This document shows positions 37,235-47,200 of a stretch of 64,000 nt of DNA, piece after piece. This DNA is from Burkholderiaceae bacterium (GTDB lineage Bacteria; Pseudomonadota; Gammaproteobacteria; Burkholderiales; Burkholderiaceae_C), in contig JAGOPK010000005.1 of the NCBI GenBank assembly GCA_017992055.1, positions 124,001 through 188,000 on the forward strand, given 5' to 3'. Within the stretch, counting starts at the first letter, position 1. The number at the start of each line of letters is the position of its first letter. The notes beneath the pieces are model-generated. The model searched no databases, was not told the DNA's origin, and was given only the letters and a program-made list of their open reading frames with translations. The position numbers and the translations under genes were made by a program.

Positions 37235-37939
37235 TCAGACCCCGAGCAGTTCCACTTCAAACACCAGGGTGGCGTTGGGCGGGATCACGCCGCCGGCGCC
37301 ACGCGGGCCATAGCCCAGCTCGGGCGGGATCACCAGCACGCGCGTGCCGCCGACCTTCATGCCCTGCACGCCGTCGTCCCAGCCGCGGATGACCATGCCG
37401 GCGCCGAGCTGGAAGCGGAACGGATCGCCGCGGTCCTTGCTGCTGTCGAACTTGCGGCCACGCTGCTGCGGCGCGCCCTCGTCGAACAGCCAGCCGGTGT
37501 AGTGCACGGTCACGCGCTGGCCCACGCCGGCCTCGGCGCCGCTGCCTTCGACCAGGTCGGTGATCTGCAGCGGCTGGCGCTCGGGTTCGGCCAGCAGCTC
37601 GACCTCGAACACCAGGGTGGCATTGGGCGGGATCACGCCGCCGGCGCCGCGTGCGCCATAGCCCAGCTCGGGCGGGATGGTCAGCACGCGCGTGCCGCCG
37701 ACCTTCATGCCCTGCACGCCCTCGTCCCAGCCGCGGATGACCATGCCGGCGCCCAGCTCGAACTCGAAGGGCTCGCCGCGGTCCTTGCTGCTGTCGAACT
37801 TGCGGCCGCGGCCATCGGCGGCGGCCGGGTCGTGCAGCCAGCCGGTGTAGTGCACGGTGACCGGCTGGCCGGCCTGGGCCTCGGCGCCGGTGCCCGGCTG
37901 GGTGTCGACGATCTGCAGGCCGGGGGTGGGGGTGCTCAT
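37235..37939 (-). CDS. FKBP-type peptidyl-prolyl isomerase with two tandem domains
   Basis: 234 residues made of two FKBP domains (about 1-115 and 117-234). Both retain the usual pocket residues: V-H-Y-T-G-W, K-F-D-S-S, G-x-G-M-V-I-R-G-W-D, P-P-E-L-G-Y-G and the late F-E-V. The usual stand-alone form has one such domain of about 115 residues, so this is an internal duplication. No signal peptide is seen; it is probably cytosolic. Period at the DNA level is 348 bases (116 codons). Confidence 0.93.
   Translation of the reverse strand: MSTPTPGLQIVDTQPGTGAEAQAGQPVTVHYTGWLHDPAAADGRGRKFDSSKDRGEPFEFELGAGMVIRGWDEGVQGMKVGGTRVLTIPPELGYGARGAGGVIPPNATLVFEVELLAEPERQPLQITDLVEGSGAEAGVGQRVTVHYTGWLFDEGAPQQRGRKFDSSKDRGDPFRFQLGAGMVIRGWDDGVQGMKVGGTRVLVIPPELGYGPRGAGGVIPPNATLVFEVELLGV
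37261..37930. repeat. 348-bp tandem duplication inside the FKBP gene
   Basis: ACACCAGGGTGGC begins at 37261 and again at 37609, and the following 150 bases are almost identical. Divergence rises towards the domain ends. Confidence 0.85.
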
Positions 37940-37975
37940 GGCGGATTCCTGGGCGCGGTGTGAAAAGGGTGCCGA

Positions 37976-38905
37976 TCATGCCACCGGCGGCAGCCGCCAC
38001 TGCCGCGCCCAGGCCTGGGTGGCCGCGGCCAGCCAGTCGCCCACGGTGGCGGCCGCGGGCACCGCCAGGTCCAGCGTGCGCGCGGCGGCCTGCAGTGCGG
38101 CCAGCGGCTCGCGCGTGTCCAGCGGCGCGGCGCCGTTCTGCTTGCTGAGCTTGTGGCCATCGGCGCCCAGCACCAGGGGCAGGTGCAGGTGGCGCGGCAG
38201 CGGCCGGCCCTGGGCCAGCAGGCGCCACAGATGGATCTGGCGCGCGGTGTTGTCGGCCAGGTCCTCGCCGCGCACGATGTGGGTGATGCCCTGGGCGAGG
38301 TCGTCGACCACCACCGCCAGCTGGTAGGCATACAGGCCGTCGGCGCGCTTGAGCACGAAGTCGCCCACTTCTCGCGCCAGGTTCTGCTGCTGCGGGCCCA
38401 GGCGGCGGTCGTGCCAGGACACCACGGCCTCGATGCCGCCGCACTGCGTGAGCAGGCGCACGGCCCGCGCCGGCCGGCCATGCAGGCCGTTGCGGCAGGT
38501 GCCGGGGTAGACACGCTCCTCGAAGCGCTGGTGCAGCACGCCCAGGGCCACCAGGGCTTCCTCGACCTCGCGCCGGGTGCAGCTGCAGGGGTAGCTCAGG
38601 CCCAGCTGGGCCAGGCGCGCCAGCGCCGCCTCGTAGGCCGCGCTGCGCTGCGACTGCCACAACGGCGGCTCGTCCGGATGCAGGCCGACCTGGGCCAGCT
38701 GGCTCAGGATCAGCGCGTCGGCGCCGGCCACGCAGCGTGGCGCATCCACGTCCTCGATGCGCACCAGCCAGCGTCCGCCATGGGCACGCGCATCCAGCCA
38801 GCTGGCGAGTGCGGCCACCAGCGAGCCGGCATGCAGCGGGCCGGTGGGCGACGGGGCGAAGCGGCCGATGTAGCCGCCATCACCCGCACCGTCAGCCGCA
38901 CTCAC
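37976..38905 (-). CDS. gluQ: Glutamyl-Q tRNA(Asp) synthetase
   Basis: 309 residues, the length of truncated GluRS-like enzymes that lack an anticodon-binding domain. It has the class I signature [15 protein letters not shown], the zinc-type C-S-C with a later Y-x-x-x-C, and K-L-S-K-Q-N in place of KMSKS. It puts glutamate on queuosine-34 of tRNA-Asp. The GTG at 38905 overlaps the LysR stop (GTGA); longer frames have no match. Confidence 0.92.
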   Translation of the reverse strand: MSAADGAGDGGYIGRFAPSPTGPLHAGSLVAALASWLDARAHGGRWLVRIEDVDAPRCVAGADALILSQLAQVGLHPDEPPLWQSQRSAAYEAALARLAQLGLSYPCSCTRREVEEALVALGVLHQRFEERVYPGTCRNGLHGRPARAVRLLTQCGGIEAVVSWHDRRLGPQQQNLAREVGDFVLKRADGLYAYQLAVVVDDLAQGITHIVRGEDLADNTARQIHLWRLLAQGRPLPRHLHLPLVLGADGHKLSKQNGAAPLDTREPLAALQAAARTLDLAVPAAATVGDWLAAATQAWARQWRLPPVA

Positions 38906-39900
38906 TCCAGCGGCTCCGGCATGCCCGAGATGCGTTCCAGCAGGGCCTGCAGCGTGGTGGCGCTGGCCAGCTGGCCCAGCCACCACTGCATGGCCATGCC
39001 CTGGGCGGCCTGGCCGCGGCCCTCGCTGCGCCGCCAGGCAAAGCCCAGCTGGGTGGGCGTGCGCGTGCGCTGCACCTCGCGGCGCACCAGGCGGCCGGTG
39101 CGCAGGTGGTCGCGCACATGGGGCTCGGGCACGAAGCCGCAGCCCAGGCAGCGCAGCATGGCCTCGATCTTGGTGGCCATGGTGGGCACGGTCAGCACGT
39201 CCTGGCCGGGCAGCAGGTTGACCGTGGCCGGCGACAGGCGCTGCGCCGAATCGGCCACCGCGATGGCACGGTGCTCGAAGATCTGCGCATCGCTGAGCGG
39301 GCCCTCGGCCTGGGCCAGCGCATGGTGGGGCGCGACGCAGAACACGAACTCCAGCTCGCCCAGCGGCCGGACCTCGATGCCGTGCTGGGGCGCATTGTTC
39401 AGCGACACGCCGATGGCCAGGTCGGCGCGGCCGGTGACCAGGGCCTCCCAGGAGCCGGTCAGCACCTCGCTCTTCAGGCGCAGCCGCGTGCCCGGCGGCT
39501 GGCCGTCGCTGCCGCGCTGGGCGTAGAAGGCCTCCACCAGCTCCAGCAGGGTCAGGCGCGAGATCACGCCATCGGCGGCGATGGTGAACTCGCTCTCCCA
39601 GCCGGTGGCCACGCGGCGCACGCGGTTGGCCACCGCATCCATCTCGGCCAGCAGGCGCCGGCCCTCGGCCAGCAGTTCCTCGCCGGCGGCGGTGAGCTGG
39701 GCCTGGCGCGAGCGGCGGTCGAACAGCAGCACGTCCAGCGCGTCCTCCAGCTGGCGCACGCTGTAGGTCAGGGCCGAGGGCACGCGGCCCAGCTCGCGCG
39801 CGGCGGCGGCAAAGCTGCCGGCGCGGGCGATGGTGTCCATCATCAGCAGCGCGTCGGGGGTCAGGGCCTGGCGGCGGATCTGGCGGTCGGTGTGGGGCAT
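38902..39900 (-). CDS. LysR family transcriptional regulator
   Basis: 332 residues. The N-terminal winged helix has [14 protein letters not shown] and [11 protein letters not shown]. The effector domain follows from about residue 100. It is divergent from a pirin gene, a common pairing, and two dyads in the 93-base gap look like its binding sites. The inducer is not known. gluQ overlaps its stop by four bases. Confidence 0.92.
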   Translation of the reverse strand: MPHTDRQIRRQALTPDALLMMDTIARAGSFAAAARELGRVPSALTYSVRQLEDALDVLLFDRRSRQAQLTAAGEELLAEGRRLLAEMDAVANRVRRVATGWESEFTIAADGVISRLTLLELVEAFYAQRGSDGQPPGTRLRLKSEVLTGSWEALVTGRADLAIGVSLNNAPQHGIEVRPLGELEFVFCVAPHHALAQAEGPLSDAQIFEHRAIAVADSAQRLSPATVNLLPGQDVLTVPTMATKIEAMLRCLGCGFVPEPHVRDHLRTGRLVRREVQRTRTPTQLGFAWRRSEGRGQAAQGMAMQWWLGQLASATTLQALLERISGMPEPLE

Positions 39901-39913
39901 GCTTTCATCTTAT

Positions 39914-39951
39914 TTGAACGCTTGCTTCAAGCCGTGGCAGACCCCGTGCCA
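39914..39951. promoter_or_regulatory. Two LysR-type operator dyads between lysR and pirin genes
   Basis: TTGAA-N7-TTCAA (39914-39930) and TGGCA-N7-TGCCA (39935-39951) are both perfect 17-base dyads. Their centres are 21 bases apart, two helical turns, as expected for the recognition and activation sites of a LysR tetramer. Confidence 0.65.
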
Positions 39952-39993
39952 GGCCTGCGGTGAGAGCATTCATGCCATCCAAGGAGGTACCAG

Positions 39994-40704
39994 ATGATCA
40001 CGATCCGACGCTCTCAAGACCGCGGCCATGCCGAGCACGGCTGGCTGGACAGCTTCCACACCTTCTCGTTTGCCGATTACCACGATCCGGCCTGGATGGG
40101 CTGGGGCAATCTGCGCGTCATCAACGAGGACCGCATCGCCGCCGGCACCGGCTTCGGCACCCATGGCCACCGCGACATGGAGATCATCAGCTATGTGCTC
40201 GACGGCGCGCTGGCGCACCAGGACAGCATGGGCAATGGCACGGCCATCCTGCCCGGCGAGGTGCAGCGCATGAGCGCCGGCTCGGGCGTGCGGCACAGCG
40301 AGTTCAACCATTCCAAGACCGGGGCCACACACTTCCTGCAGATCTGGATCTACCCCGACCAGACCGGCATCAACCCCGGCTACGAGCAGAAGGCCTTCAG
40401 CGAGGCCGACAAGCGTGGCCGGCTGCGCCTGGTGGCGGCGCCGCCGGACGAGGCCGCGGCCAGCGGCGCGGTGACCCTGCATGCCGACGCCCGCCTGCAC
40501 GCCGGCCTGTTCGACGGCGACGAGACGGCCCAGCTGGACCTGGCGGCCGGCCGGCGCGGCTGGGTGCATGTGGTGCGTGGTGCGGTCACCGTCAATGGCC
40601 AGGCGCTGCAGGCCGGTGATGCGCTGGGCCTGGTCGACGAGGCCCAGGTGCACATCGCCCAGGGCCGCGACGCCGAGCTGCTGGTGTTCGACCTGGCGGC
40701 CTGA
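39994..40704 (+). CDS. Pirin family protein
   Basis: 236 residues of the bicupin pirin family. The metal-site motif is G-T-H-G-H-R-D-M-E near residue 55, then H-S-E-F-N near 100. Some relatives are quercetin dioxygenases; others bind regulators. It has a strong ribosome site AAGGAGG at 39981-39987, 6 bases before the ATG. Regulation by the divergent LysR protein is likely. Confidence 0.93.
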   Translation: MITIRRSQDRGHAEHGWLDSFHTFSFADYHDPAWMGWGNLRVINEDRIAAGTGFGTHGHRDMEIISYVLDGALAHQDSMGNGTAILPGEVQRMSAGSGVRHSEFNHSKTGATHFLQIWIYPDQTGINPGYEQKAFSEADKRGRLRLVAAPPDEAAASGAVTLHADARLHAGLFDGDETAQLDLAAGRRGWVHVVRGAVTVNGQALQAGDALGLVDEAQVHIAQGRDAELLVFDLAA

Positions 40705-40715
40705 GGCCGCGGGCC

Positions 40716-40736
40716 GGGCCGCTACAGTCGCGGCCC
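40716..40736 (+). promoter_or_regulatory. Hairpin directly before the DUF599 start codon
   Basis: GGGCCGC-TACAGTC-GCGGCCC is a perfect 7-base-pair stem. It ends at the base before the ATG and takes the place of a ribosome site, so it could limit translation initiation or serve as a weak attenuator after the pirin gene. Confidence 0.5.
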
Positions 40737-41453
40737 ATGATGGATGCGCTGATCGCCCGGCCGCTGGGCCTGCTGCCGCTGCTGGACTGGCTGGCCCTGG
40801 GCCTGTTCTTCGTCGGCTGGGCCGGTTATGCCACCTGGGCGCGGCGCCGCGCCCAGGTGCGTCTGTCCATCCTGGCCACCACCAACCGCTGGCGCCGCCA
40901 CTGGATGCTGCAGGCCACGCGGCGCGAGAACCGCATCGTCGATGCCGCGGTCACGCAAAGCCTGTCGGCCAGCCCCTCGTTCTTCGCCTCGACCAGCATC
41001 CTGATCATCGGCGGCCTGCTGGCCGCGCTGGCCTCCAGCGAGCAGGCCAGCGAACTGGTGCGCGAGATCCCGTTTGCGGCGCGCACCTCGATGCTGGTGT
41101 TCGACCTCAAGCTGGTGGTGCTGGCCGGCATCTTCGTGTTCGCCTTCTTCCGCTTCACCTGGAGCATCCGCCAGTACAGCTTTGGCGCCATCCTGGTCGG
41201 CGCCGCGCCCGAGGCGCGCGAGTTTGCCGACGAGGCCCAGCGCGAGGCCTTTGCCGACCGCGCCGGACGCGTCATGGGCCTGGCCGCGGAAACCTTCAAC
41301 GACGGCCTGCGCGCCTACTACCTGAGCTTTGCGGTGGTGGCCTGGTTCTTCTCGGCCTGGGCCTTCATCGCCACCACCGCCTTCGTGGTCTGGGTGCTGT
41401 ACCGGCGCGAGTTCCACAGCGAGGTGCTGGCCGCGCTGCGCGACGGGCTGTAG
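40737..41453 (+). CDS. DUF599 family membrane protein
   Basis: 238 residues with four membrane segments (about 18-35, 80-98, 118-138, 195-220). The order W-A-R-R-R-A-Q, M-L-Q-A-T-R-R-E-N-R-I-V-D and T-F-N-D-G-L-R-A-Y-Y fits DUF599, whose role is unknown. Two ATGs lie side by side at 40737 and 40740. It ends 6 bases from the convergent hydrolase stop. Confidence 0.85.
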   Translation: MMDALIARPLGLLPLLDWLALGLFFVGWAGYATWARRRAQVRLSILATTNRWRRHWMLQATRRENRIVDAAVTQSLSASPSFFASTSILIIGGLLAALASSEQASELVREIPFAARTSMLVFDLKLVVLAGIFVFAFFRFTWSIRQYSFGAILVGAAPEAREFADEAQREAFADRAGRVMGLAAETFNDGLRAYYLSFAVVAWFFSAWAFIATTAFVVWVLYRREFHSEVLAALRDGL

Positions 41454-41459
41454 GCCGTC

Positions 41460-42434
41460 TCAGCGTGGCGCCGGTGCGGCCTCGGCCAGGAAGGCCAGCA
41501 CCGCGGCCACCGTGCGCGCCGGGTCTTCTTCCTGCGGGATGTGGCCCAGGTCGTCGAAGACCTGCACGCGGGCGCCGGGGATGTCGGCGGCAAAGCGCTG
41601 CGCCAGCGCGGGCGGCAGCAGGCGGTCGCGGCCGCCCCACAGCACCAAGGTGGGCGCGCGCACGCCCTCGACCTTCTGCACACCCTCGCCGGGCGTCCAG
41701 CTGCGCACCCGTTCGAGGAAGGCGGCGCGGTTGCCGGCGCGCAGCGTCAGCTCGTGGTAGCGGTCGACCATGGCCTCGCTGATGCGCGCCGGATCGCCGA
41801 CCACGCTGACCAGGCCCTGCACGATCAGCGGCCGCGGCAGCAGGTACTTGCTCAGATCGCCCAGCACCGGCAGGCGGGCGATGCGCCAGCCCAGCGGCAC
41901 CTCGCCGGGCGTGACCGCATAGCCGGCGGCATCCACCAGCACCAGGCGCTCCACCCGCTGCGGCACGCGGGCGGCCAGCTGCCAGGCCACCTCGCCGCCC
42001 AGCGAATTGCCGGCCACGGCAAAGCGCTGCACGCCCAGGTGATCGAGCAGGCGCAGCACGATGGTGGTGTAGGCCTCGGCGGTGTAGGGCTGGCCGGCAT
42101 GGGCACCGGTCCAGGGCCCGGTCAGGCCATAGGCCGGCAGGTCCAGGCTGATGACGCGGTGCCGGCTGCGCAAGGCCTTGGCCCAGCCTTCCCAGGTGTG
42201 CAGGCTGGACGAGGTGCCGTGGATCAGCAGCAGCGGCAGCGCATCGCCGCGCGGGCCCTCGTCGCGGTAGTGCAGCAGCTGCCCGTCCAGCTCGACAAAG
42301 GCCGAGGGCGGCGGCGCCCAGCGTGCCACCAGGTGCTCCACCGGCCGGTCGTCGGCACGCAGAAAGGGCAGGGCCAGGGCGCTGAGCAGCAGCAGGCCGC
42401 CAAACAGGCGCAGCAGCGTGGCGGCCGGCTTCAT
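41460..42434 (-). CDS. Alpha/beta hydrolase
   Basis: 324 residues with an N-terminal hydrophobic segment that could be a signal peptide or anchor. The oxyanion motif is H-G-T-S-S-S near residue 72, the nucleophile G-N-S-L-G-G near 143, the acid in G-G-R-D-R-L-L near 268 and the His in L-G-H-I-P near 297. It is most like esterase or haloalkane-dehalogenase-type enzymes; the substrate is unknown. The ATG overlaps the trhO stop (ATGA). Confidence 0.88.
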   Translation of the reverse strand: MKPAATLLRLFGGLLLLSALALPFLRADDRPVEHLVARWAPPPSAFVELDGQLLHYRDEGPRGDALPLLLIHGTSSSLHTWEGWAKALRSRHRVISLDLPAYGLTGPWTGAHAGQPYTAEAYTTIVLRLLDHLGVQRFAVAGNSLGGEVAWQLAARVPQRVERLVLVDAAGYAVTPGEVPLGWRIARLPVLGDLSKYLLPRPLIVQGLVSVVGDPARISEAMVDRYHELTLRAGNRAAFLERVRSWTPGEGVQKVEGVRAPTLVLWGGRDRLLPPALAQRFAADIPGARVQVFDDLGHIPQEEDPARTVAAVLAFLAEAAPAPR

Positions 42435-43189
42435 GCCGCGCTGGCCGGCGGTGCCGCCTGCAGCCCGGTGTCCAGGCCCTCGCGCTCGTCGAACACGAAG
42501 CAGCGGCCGCGCCAGCCCGGCGCGCGGCCGCCAGTGGCCTCGAAGTACTTCAGGATGCCGCCGTCCAGCTGCCAGCTGTGCGACAGCCCCAGCTCGCGCA
42601 GTAGCAGCCCGGCCTTCTCGCAGCGGATGCCGCCGGTGCAGTAGCTGACGATGGTGCCGCCTTCCAGCTCGGCGCGGTGCGCGGCCAGGGCGGCGGGAAA
42701 GTCGCTGAACTTGTGCAGCCGCCAGTCGATGGCGCCGTCGAAGGCGCCGTGGTCGACCTCGAAGCCGTTGCGCGTGTCCAGCATCTTCACCGGCCGGCCG
42801 TTGTCGTCATGGCCCTGCTGCAGCCAGCGCGCCAGCGTCTCGGGCGCCACCGCCGGCGCGCGGCCGGTGGCCGGCTGCACGGCCGGGCGGTCCATGCGGA
42901 TGATCTCGCGCTTGACCTTGACCTTCAGCCGCTGGAAGGGCTGGGTGTCGCTCCAGCTCTGCTTGGCCGGCAGGCCGGCAAACGGCGCCTCGCCGCGCAG
43001 CTGTTCCAGCCACTGCTGGATCGCGGCATCGGGCCCGGCCAGGAACAGGTTGATGCCTTCTTCGGCCAGCAGCACCGTGCCCTTCAGCGCCAGGGCCTGG
43101 GCCGCGTCGAACAGGCGCTGGCGCAGCGCCTGCAGGTCCTGCAGCGGCACGAAGCGGTAGGTGGAGATGTTGAGGATGGGGCGGTCCAC
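42431..43189 (-). CDS. trhO: tRNA uridine-34 hydroxylase TrhO (rhodanese family)
   Basis: 252 residues. An N-terminal acylphosphatase-like domain (L-L-A-E-E-G-I-N near residue 45) is followed by a rhodanese domain with the catalytic loop Y-C-T-G-G-I-R-C-E-K near residue 195. In E. coli the family member hydroxylates U34 of some tRNAs. I chose the GTG at 43189, which gives the usual short N terminus; an ATG at 43234 would add 15 Arg/Pro-rich residues. It is divergent from the TraB/GumN gene. Confidence 0.88.
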   Translation of the reverse strand: MDRPILNISTYRFVPLQDLQALRQRLFDAAQALALKGTVLLAEEGINLFLAGPDAAIQQWLEQLRGEAPFAGLPAKQSWSDTQPFQRLKVKVKREIIRMDRPAVQPATGRAPAVAPETLARWLQQGHDDNGRPVKMLDTRNGFEVDHGAFDGAIDWRLHKFSDFPAALAAHRAELEGGTIVSYCTGGIRCEKAGLLLRELGLSHSWQLDGGILKYFEATGGRAPGWRGRCFVFDEREGLDTGLQAAPPASAA

Positions 43190-43274
43190 AGTGCGGCGGA
43201 TTTTAGGTGGCCGTCCAAGGCGTGGCCGGCGCATCGCGGTGTAGCGTCGGGCCTGACTCCACCGCCGCGTGCCG

Positions 43275-44198
43275 ATGATGAAACTGCCATCCCTGCTGCT
43301 GACCCTCTTGCTGCTGTGCGGCGCCTTGGCCCATGCCGCCGACTGCCCGCCGCCGCCGCAGGCCGCGCAGCCCCCCACCGGTCCGGCGCCCGACCGTGGC
43401 GCGCTGTGGCGGCTGGACAAGGACGGCCGCAGCTCCTACCTCTACGGCAGCATGCATGCCGGCCGCGCCGAGTGGATGCTGCCCGGCCCGAAGCTGACCG
43501 TGGCCCTGCTGGCCACCCAGCTGCTGGCGCTGGAAGTGGATGCGCAGGACCCGGCCCTGCCGGCGCAGCTGGCCCAGGCCATGGCCGCGCTGCCGCCGCT
43601 GCCGCTGGAGGCCGACGACCAGGCGCGCCTGGACCGGCAGGCCGATGTCGCCTGCGTGCCGCGCCAGGCTCTGGCCGGCCTGCACCCGATGCTGCAGGTC
43701 AGCACGCTGCAGATGCTGGCCGGCCGGCACGAGGGCCTGCACCTGCAGTTTGCGCAGGAAGCCATGCTCGGCGCCGCGGCGCGCCGCCTCGGCCGTCCGG
43801 TGGTGGCGCTGGAGACCGCCGGCCAGCAGCTGGCCCTGCTGGTGCCCGAGGATGCCGCGCTGGGCCGGCGGCTGCTGCGCGAAGGCCTGGACCATCTGGA
43901 AAGTCCGCGCGCGCGGCAGACGCTGCAGCGCCTGGCACGGGCCTGGGAGGCCGGTGACCTGGCGCTGCTCGGCTCGCCCGAGCGCCTGTGCGACTGCCAG
44001 CCCACGGCCGATGAAAAGGCCTACCTGGCCCGGCTCAACGACAGCCGCAACCCGGCCATGGCGCAGCGCATTGCCGAGCTGCACGGACAGGGCAAGCCGC
44101 TGCTGGCGGCCGTGGGCATGCTGCACATGACCGGGCCGCAGGCCCTGCCGCAGCTGCTGCAGGGCCTGGGCTTCCAGGTCGAGCGCCTGGTGCCCTGA
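43275..44198 (+). CDS. TraB/GumN family protein
   Basis: 307 residues with a signal peptide of about 22 residues ending A-H-A-A. The family pattern S-S-Y-L-Y-G-S-M-H-A-G lies near residue 55, and the C-terminal L-L-A-A-V-G-M-L-H-M-T-G near 280 carries the family's paired His. It is predicted to be periplasmic and metal-dependent; some relatives have protease activity, but the role here is unknown. An in-frame GTG two codons upstream and a second ATG next to the chosen one are also possible. dnaE starts 12 bases after the stop. Confidence 0.87.
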   Translation: MMKLPSLLLTLLLLCGALAHAADCPPPPQAAQPPTGPAPDRGALWRLDKDGRSSYLYGSMHAGRAEWMLPGPKLTVALLATQLLALEVDAQDPALPAQLAQAMAALPPLPLEADDQARLDRQADVACVPRQALAGLHPMLQVSTLQMLAGRHEGLHLQFAQEAMLGAAARRLGRPVVALETAGQQLALLVPEDAALGRRLLREGLDHLESPRARQTLQRLARAWEAGDLALLGSPERLCDCQPTADEKAYLARLNDSRNPAMAQRIAELHGQGKPLLAAVGMLHMTGPQALPQLLQGLGFQVERLVP

Positions 44199-44210
44199 GA
44201 CAATGGGCGC

Positions 44211-47200
44211 ATGGCCTTCGTCCACCTGCGCACCCACACCGAATATTCCGTCGTCGACGGCACGCTCCGCATCGACGATGCCGCCGCCCTGGCCAAGGCC
44301 GATGGCCAGCCGGCCCTGGCCATCACCGACCTGTCCAACCTGTTCGGCGCCATCAAGTTCTACAAGGCCTGCCGCGGCAAGGGCGTGCAGCCCATCCTGG
44401 GCGCCGATGTGTTCATCGAAGCCGAGGGCACCGACAAGCAGCCCAGCCGCCTGCTGCTGCTGGTGCAGAGCCGCCAGGGCTATCTGAACCTGTGCGAGCT
44501 GCTGGCACGCGGCTGGATCCGCAATGCCCAGCGCGCCCAGGCCTGGCTCAAATGGGACTGGCTGGCCGAGCTGGGCCAGGGCCTGATCGCGCTGTCGGGC
44601 GGCGACCTGGGCGCGGTGGGCCAGGCCCTGGTCAATGGCGATGCCGAGCGCGCGCGCAGCCAGGCCCGGCGCCTGGCGCAGCTGTTTCCCGACCGTTTCT
44701 ACATCGAACTGCAGCGTGGCGGCCTGCCGGCCCACGAGGCTCATGTGCGCGCCGCCGTGCCGCTGGCCGCCGAGCTGGGCCTGCCGGTGGTGGCCACGCA
44801 CCCGATCCAGTTTGCCGCGCCCGAGGACTTCGAGGCCCATGAGGCGCGGGTCTGCGTGGCCGACGGCGAGACCCTGGCCAATCCCAAGCGTGTGCGCCGC
44901 TTCAGCCGCGAGCAGTACTTCAAGACCCAGGCGCAGATGCAGGCGCTGTTTGCCGACCTGCCGGCGGCGCTGGCCAATACCGAGCGCATCGCCCGGCGCT
45001 GCGCGCTGACGCTGCAGATGGGCAAGTTCTACCTGCCCGACTTTCCGACGCCGCTGCAGGCCGACGGCACGCCCATGCCGATGGGCGACTATTTCCGCCA
45101 GGCCAGCTTCGAAGGCCTGGAAGACCGGCTGCGCCAGCTGTTTCCCGATGCGGCCCGGCGCGACGCTGAACGGCCGCGTTATGTGGAGCGGCTGGAGTTC
45201 GAGATCGTCACCATCCTGAAGATGGGCTTTCCGGGCTACTTCCTGATCGTGTCGGACTTCATCCAGTGGGCCAAGTCCAACGGCTGCCCGGTGGGCCCGG
45301 GCCGTGGCTCGGGCGCCGGCTCGCTGGTGGCCTATGCGCTGAAGATCACCGACCTGGACCCGCTTGCCTACAAGCTGCTGTTCGAGCGCTTTCTCAACCC
45401 CGAGCGGGTGTCGATGCCCGACTTCGACATCGACTTCTGCCAGGGCAACCGCGACCGCGTCATCGAGTATGTGAAGGACAAGTACGGCCGCCAGGCCGTC
45501 AGCCAGATCGCCACCTTCGGCACCATGGCCGCCAAGGCTGCGCTGCGCGACATCGGCCGCGTGCTGGGCATGGGCTTCGGCCATGTGGACAGCATTGCCA
45601 AGCTGATCCCGGCGCCGCCCGGCAAGACGGTGACGCTGGCCGTCGTGCCCGAGAAGCCCGACGGCGGCATCATCTATGCGCGCCAGGAGGCGCCCGAGCT
45701 GGAGGAGCGCGAGAAGAACGACGAGGAAGTGGCCGAGCTGCTGAAGCTGGCCATGCGCGTGGAAGGCATGGTGCGCAACATCGGCATGCATGCCGGCGGC
45801 GTGCTGATCGCGCCGGGCAAGATCACCGACTTCTGCCCGCAGTACCAGCAGCCGGGCAGCGACTCGGCCGTGAGCCAGTACGACAAGGACGATGTCGAGG
45901 CCATCGGCCTGGTCAAGTTCGACTTCCTGGGCCTGGCCACGCTGACCATCCTGGAGCTGGCGAAAGACTTCATCGTCGCCCGCCATCCGGCGCAGAAGGA
46001 CTTTGCCTTCGAGAACCTGCCGCTGGACGATCCCAAGGTCTACAAGCTGTTCTCCGAGGGCCTGACCGAGTCGGTGTTCCAGTTTGAATCCACCGGCATG
46101 CAGAAGATGCTGCGCGATGCGCGGCCCAGCCGGCTGGAGGACCTGATCGCGCTGAACGCGCTGTACCGGCCGGGGCCGATGGACCTGATCCCCAGCTTCG
46201 TGGCGCGCAAGCATGGCCGCGAGGTGGTGGAGTACCCGCACCCGCTGCTGGAGCAGGTGCTGGGCGAGACCTACGGCATCATGGTCTACCAGGAGCAGGT
46301 GATGCAGTCGGCGCAGATCCTGGGCGGCTACAGCCTGGGCGGCGCCGACCTGCTGCGCCGCGCCATGGGCAAGAAGAAGGCCGAGGAGATGGCGCAGCAC
46401 CGCCAGATCTTCCGCGAGGGCGCGGCCAAGAAGGACATCCCGGCCGAGAAGGCCGACGAGGTGTTCGACCTGATGGAGAAGTTCGCAGGCTATGGCTTCA
46501 ACAAGAGCCATGCCGCCGCCTACTCGCTGCTGGCCTATCACACGGCCTGGCTGAAGGTGCATTTCACGGCCGAGTTCTTTGCCGCGAACATGACCATCGA
46601 GATGGACGACACCGACAAGCTGAAGGTGTTGCTCAACGATGCCAAGCTGTTCGGCATCTCGTTCGAGGCGCCCGACGTCAACACCGGCACCTGGCGCTTC
46701 GAGCCGGTGGACAACAAGCGTGTGCGTTATGCGCTGGGCGGCATCAAGGGCACCGGCCAGGGCGCCATCGAGGCCATCGTCGAGGCGCGCGAGGCCGGCG
46801 GGCCGTTCCTCAGCTTCTTCGATTTCTGCGCCCGCATCGACCGCAAGCGCGTCAACAAGCGCGTGGTCGAGGCGCTGATCAAGGCCGGCGCCTTCGACCG
46901 CCTGATCGCCGGCCAGTCGCATCGCGCCAGCCTGATGGCCAGCGTGGGCCTGGGCTTCGACTTCGCCGAGGCCCAGGTGGCCAATGCCTCGCAGGGCGGC
47001 CTGTTCGACGACGACGCCCACGGCTCGCATGCCCAGGAGCCGCCGCTGGTGGAGGTACAGCCCTGGGGCGTGCGCGAGCAGCTGATGCACGAGAAGTCGG
47101 CGATCGGCTTTTTCCTGTCCGGCCATCTGTTCGACGAGCATGCCGCCGAGGTGCGCGGCTTCTGCAAGCGCCGCATCGCCGACCTGGTTGACAGCCGCGA

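Noticed and set aside
43203-47141. 1,312-codon open frame on the minus strand over dnaE
   Set aside because: Antisense to dnaE and TraB, of biased composition and without motifs.
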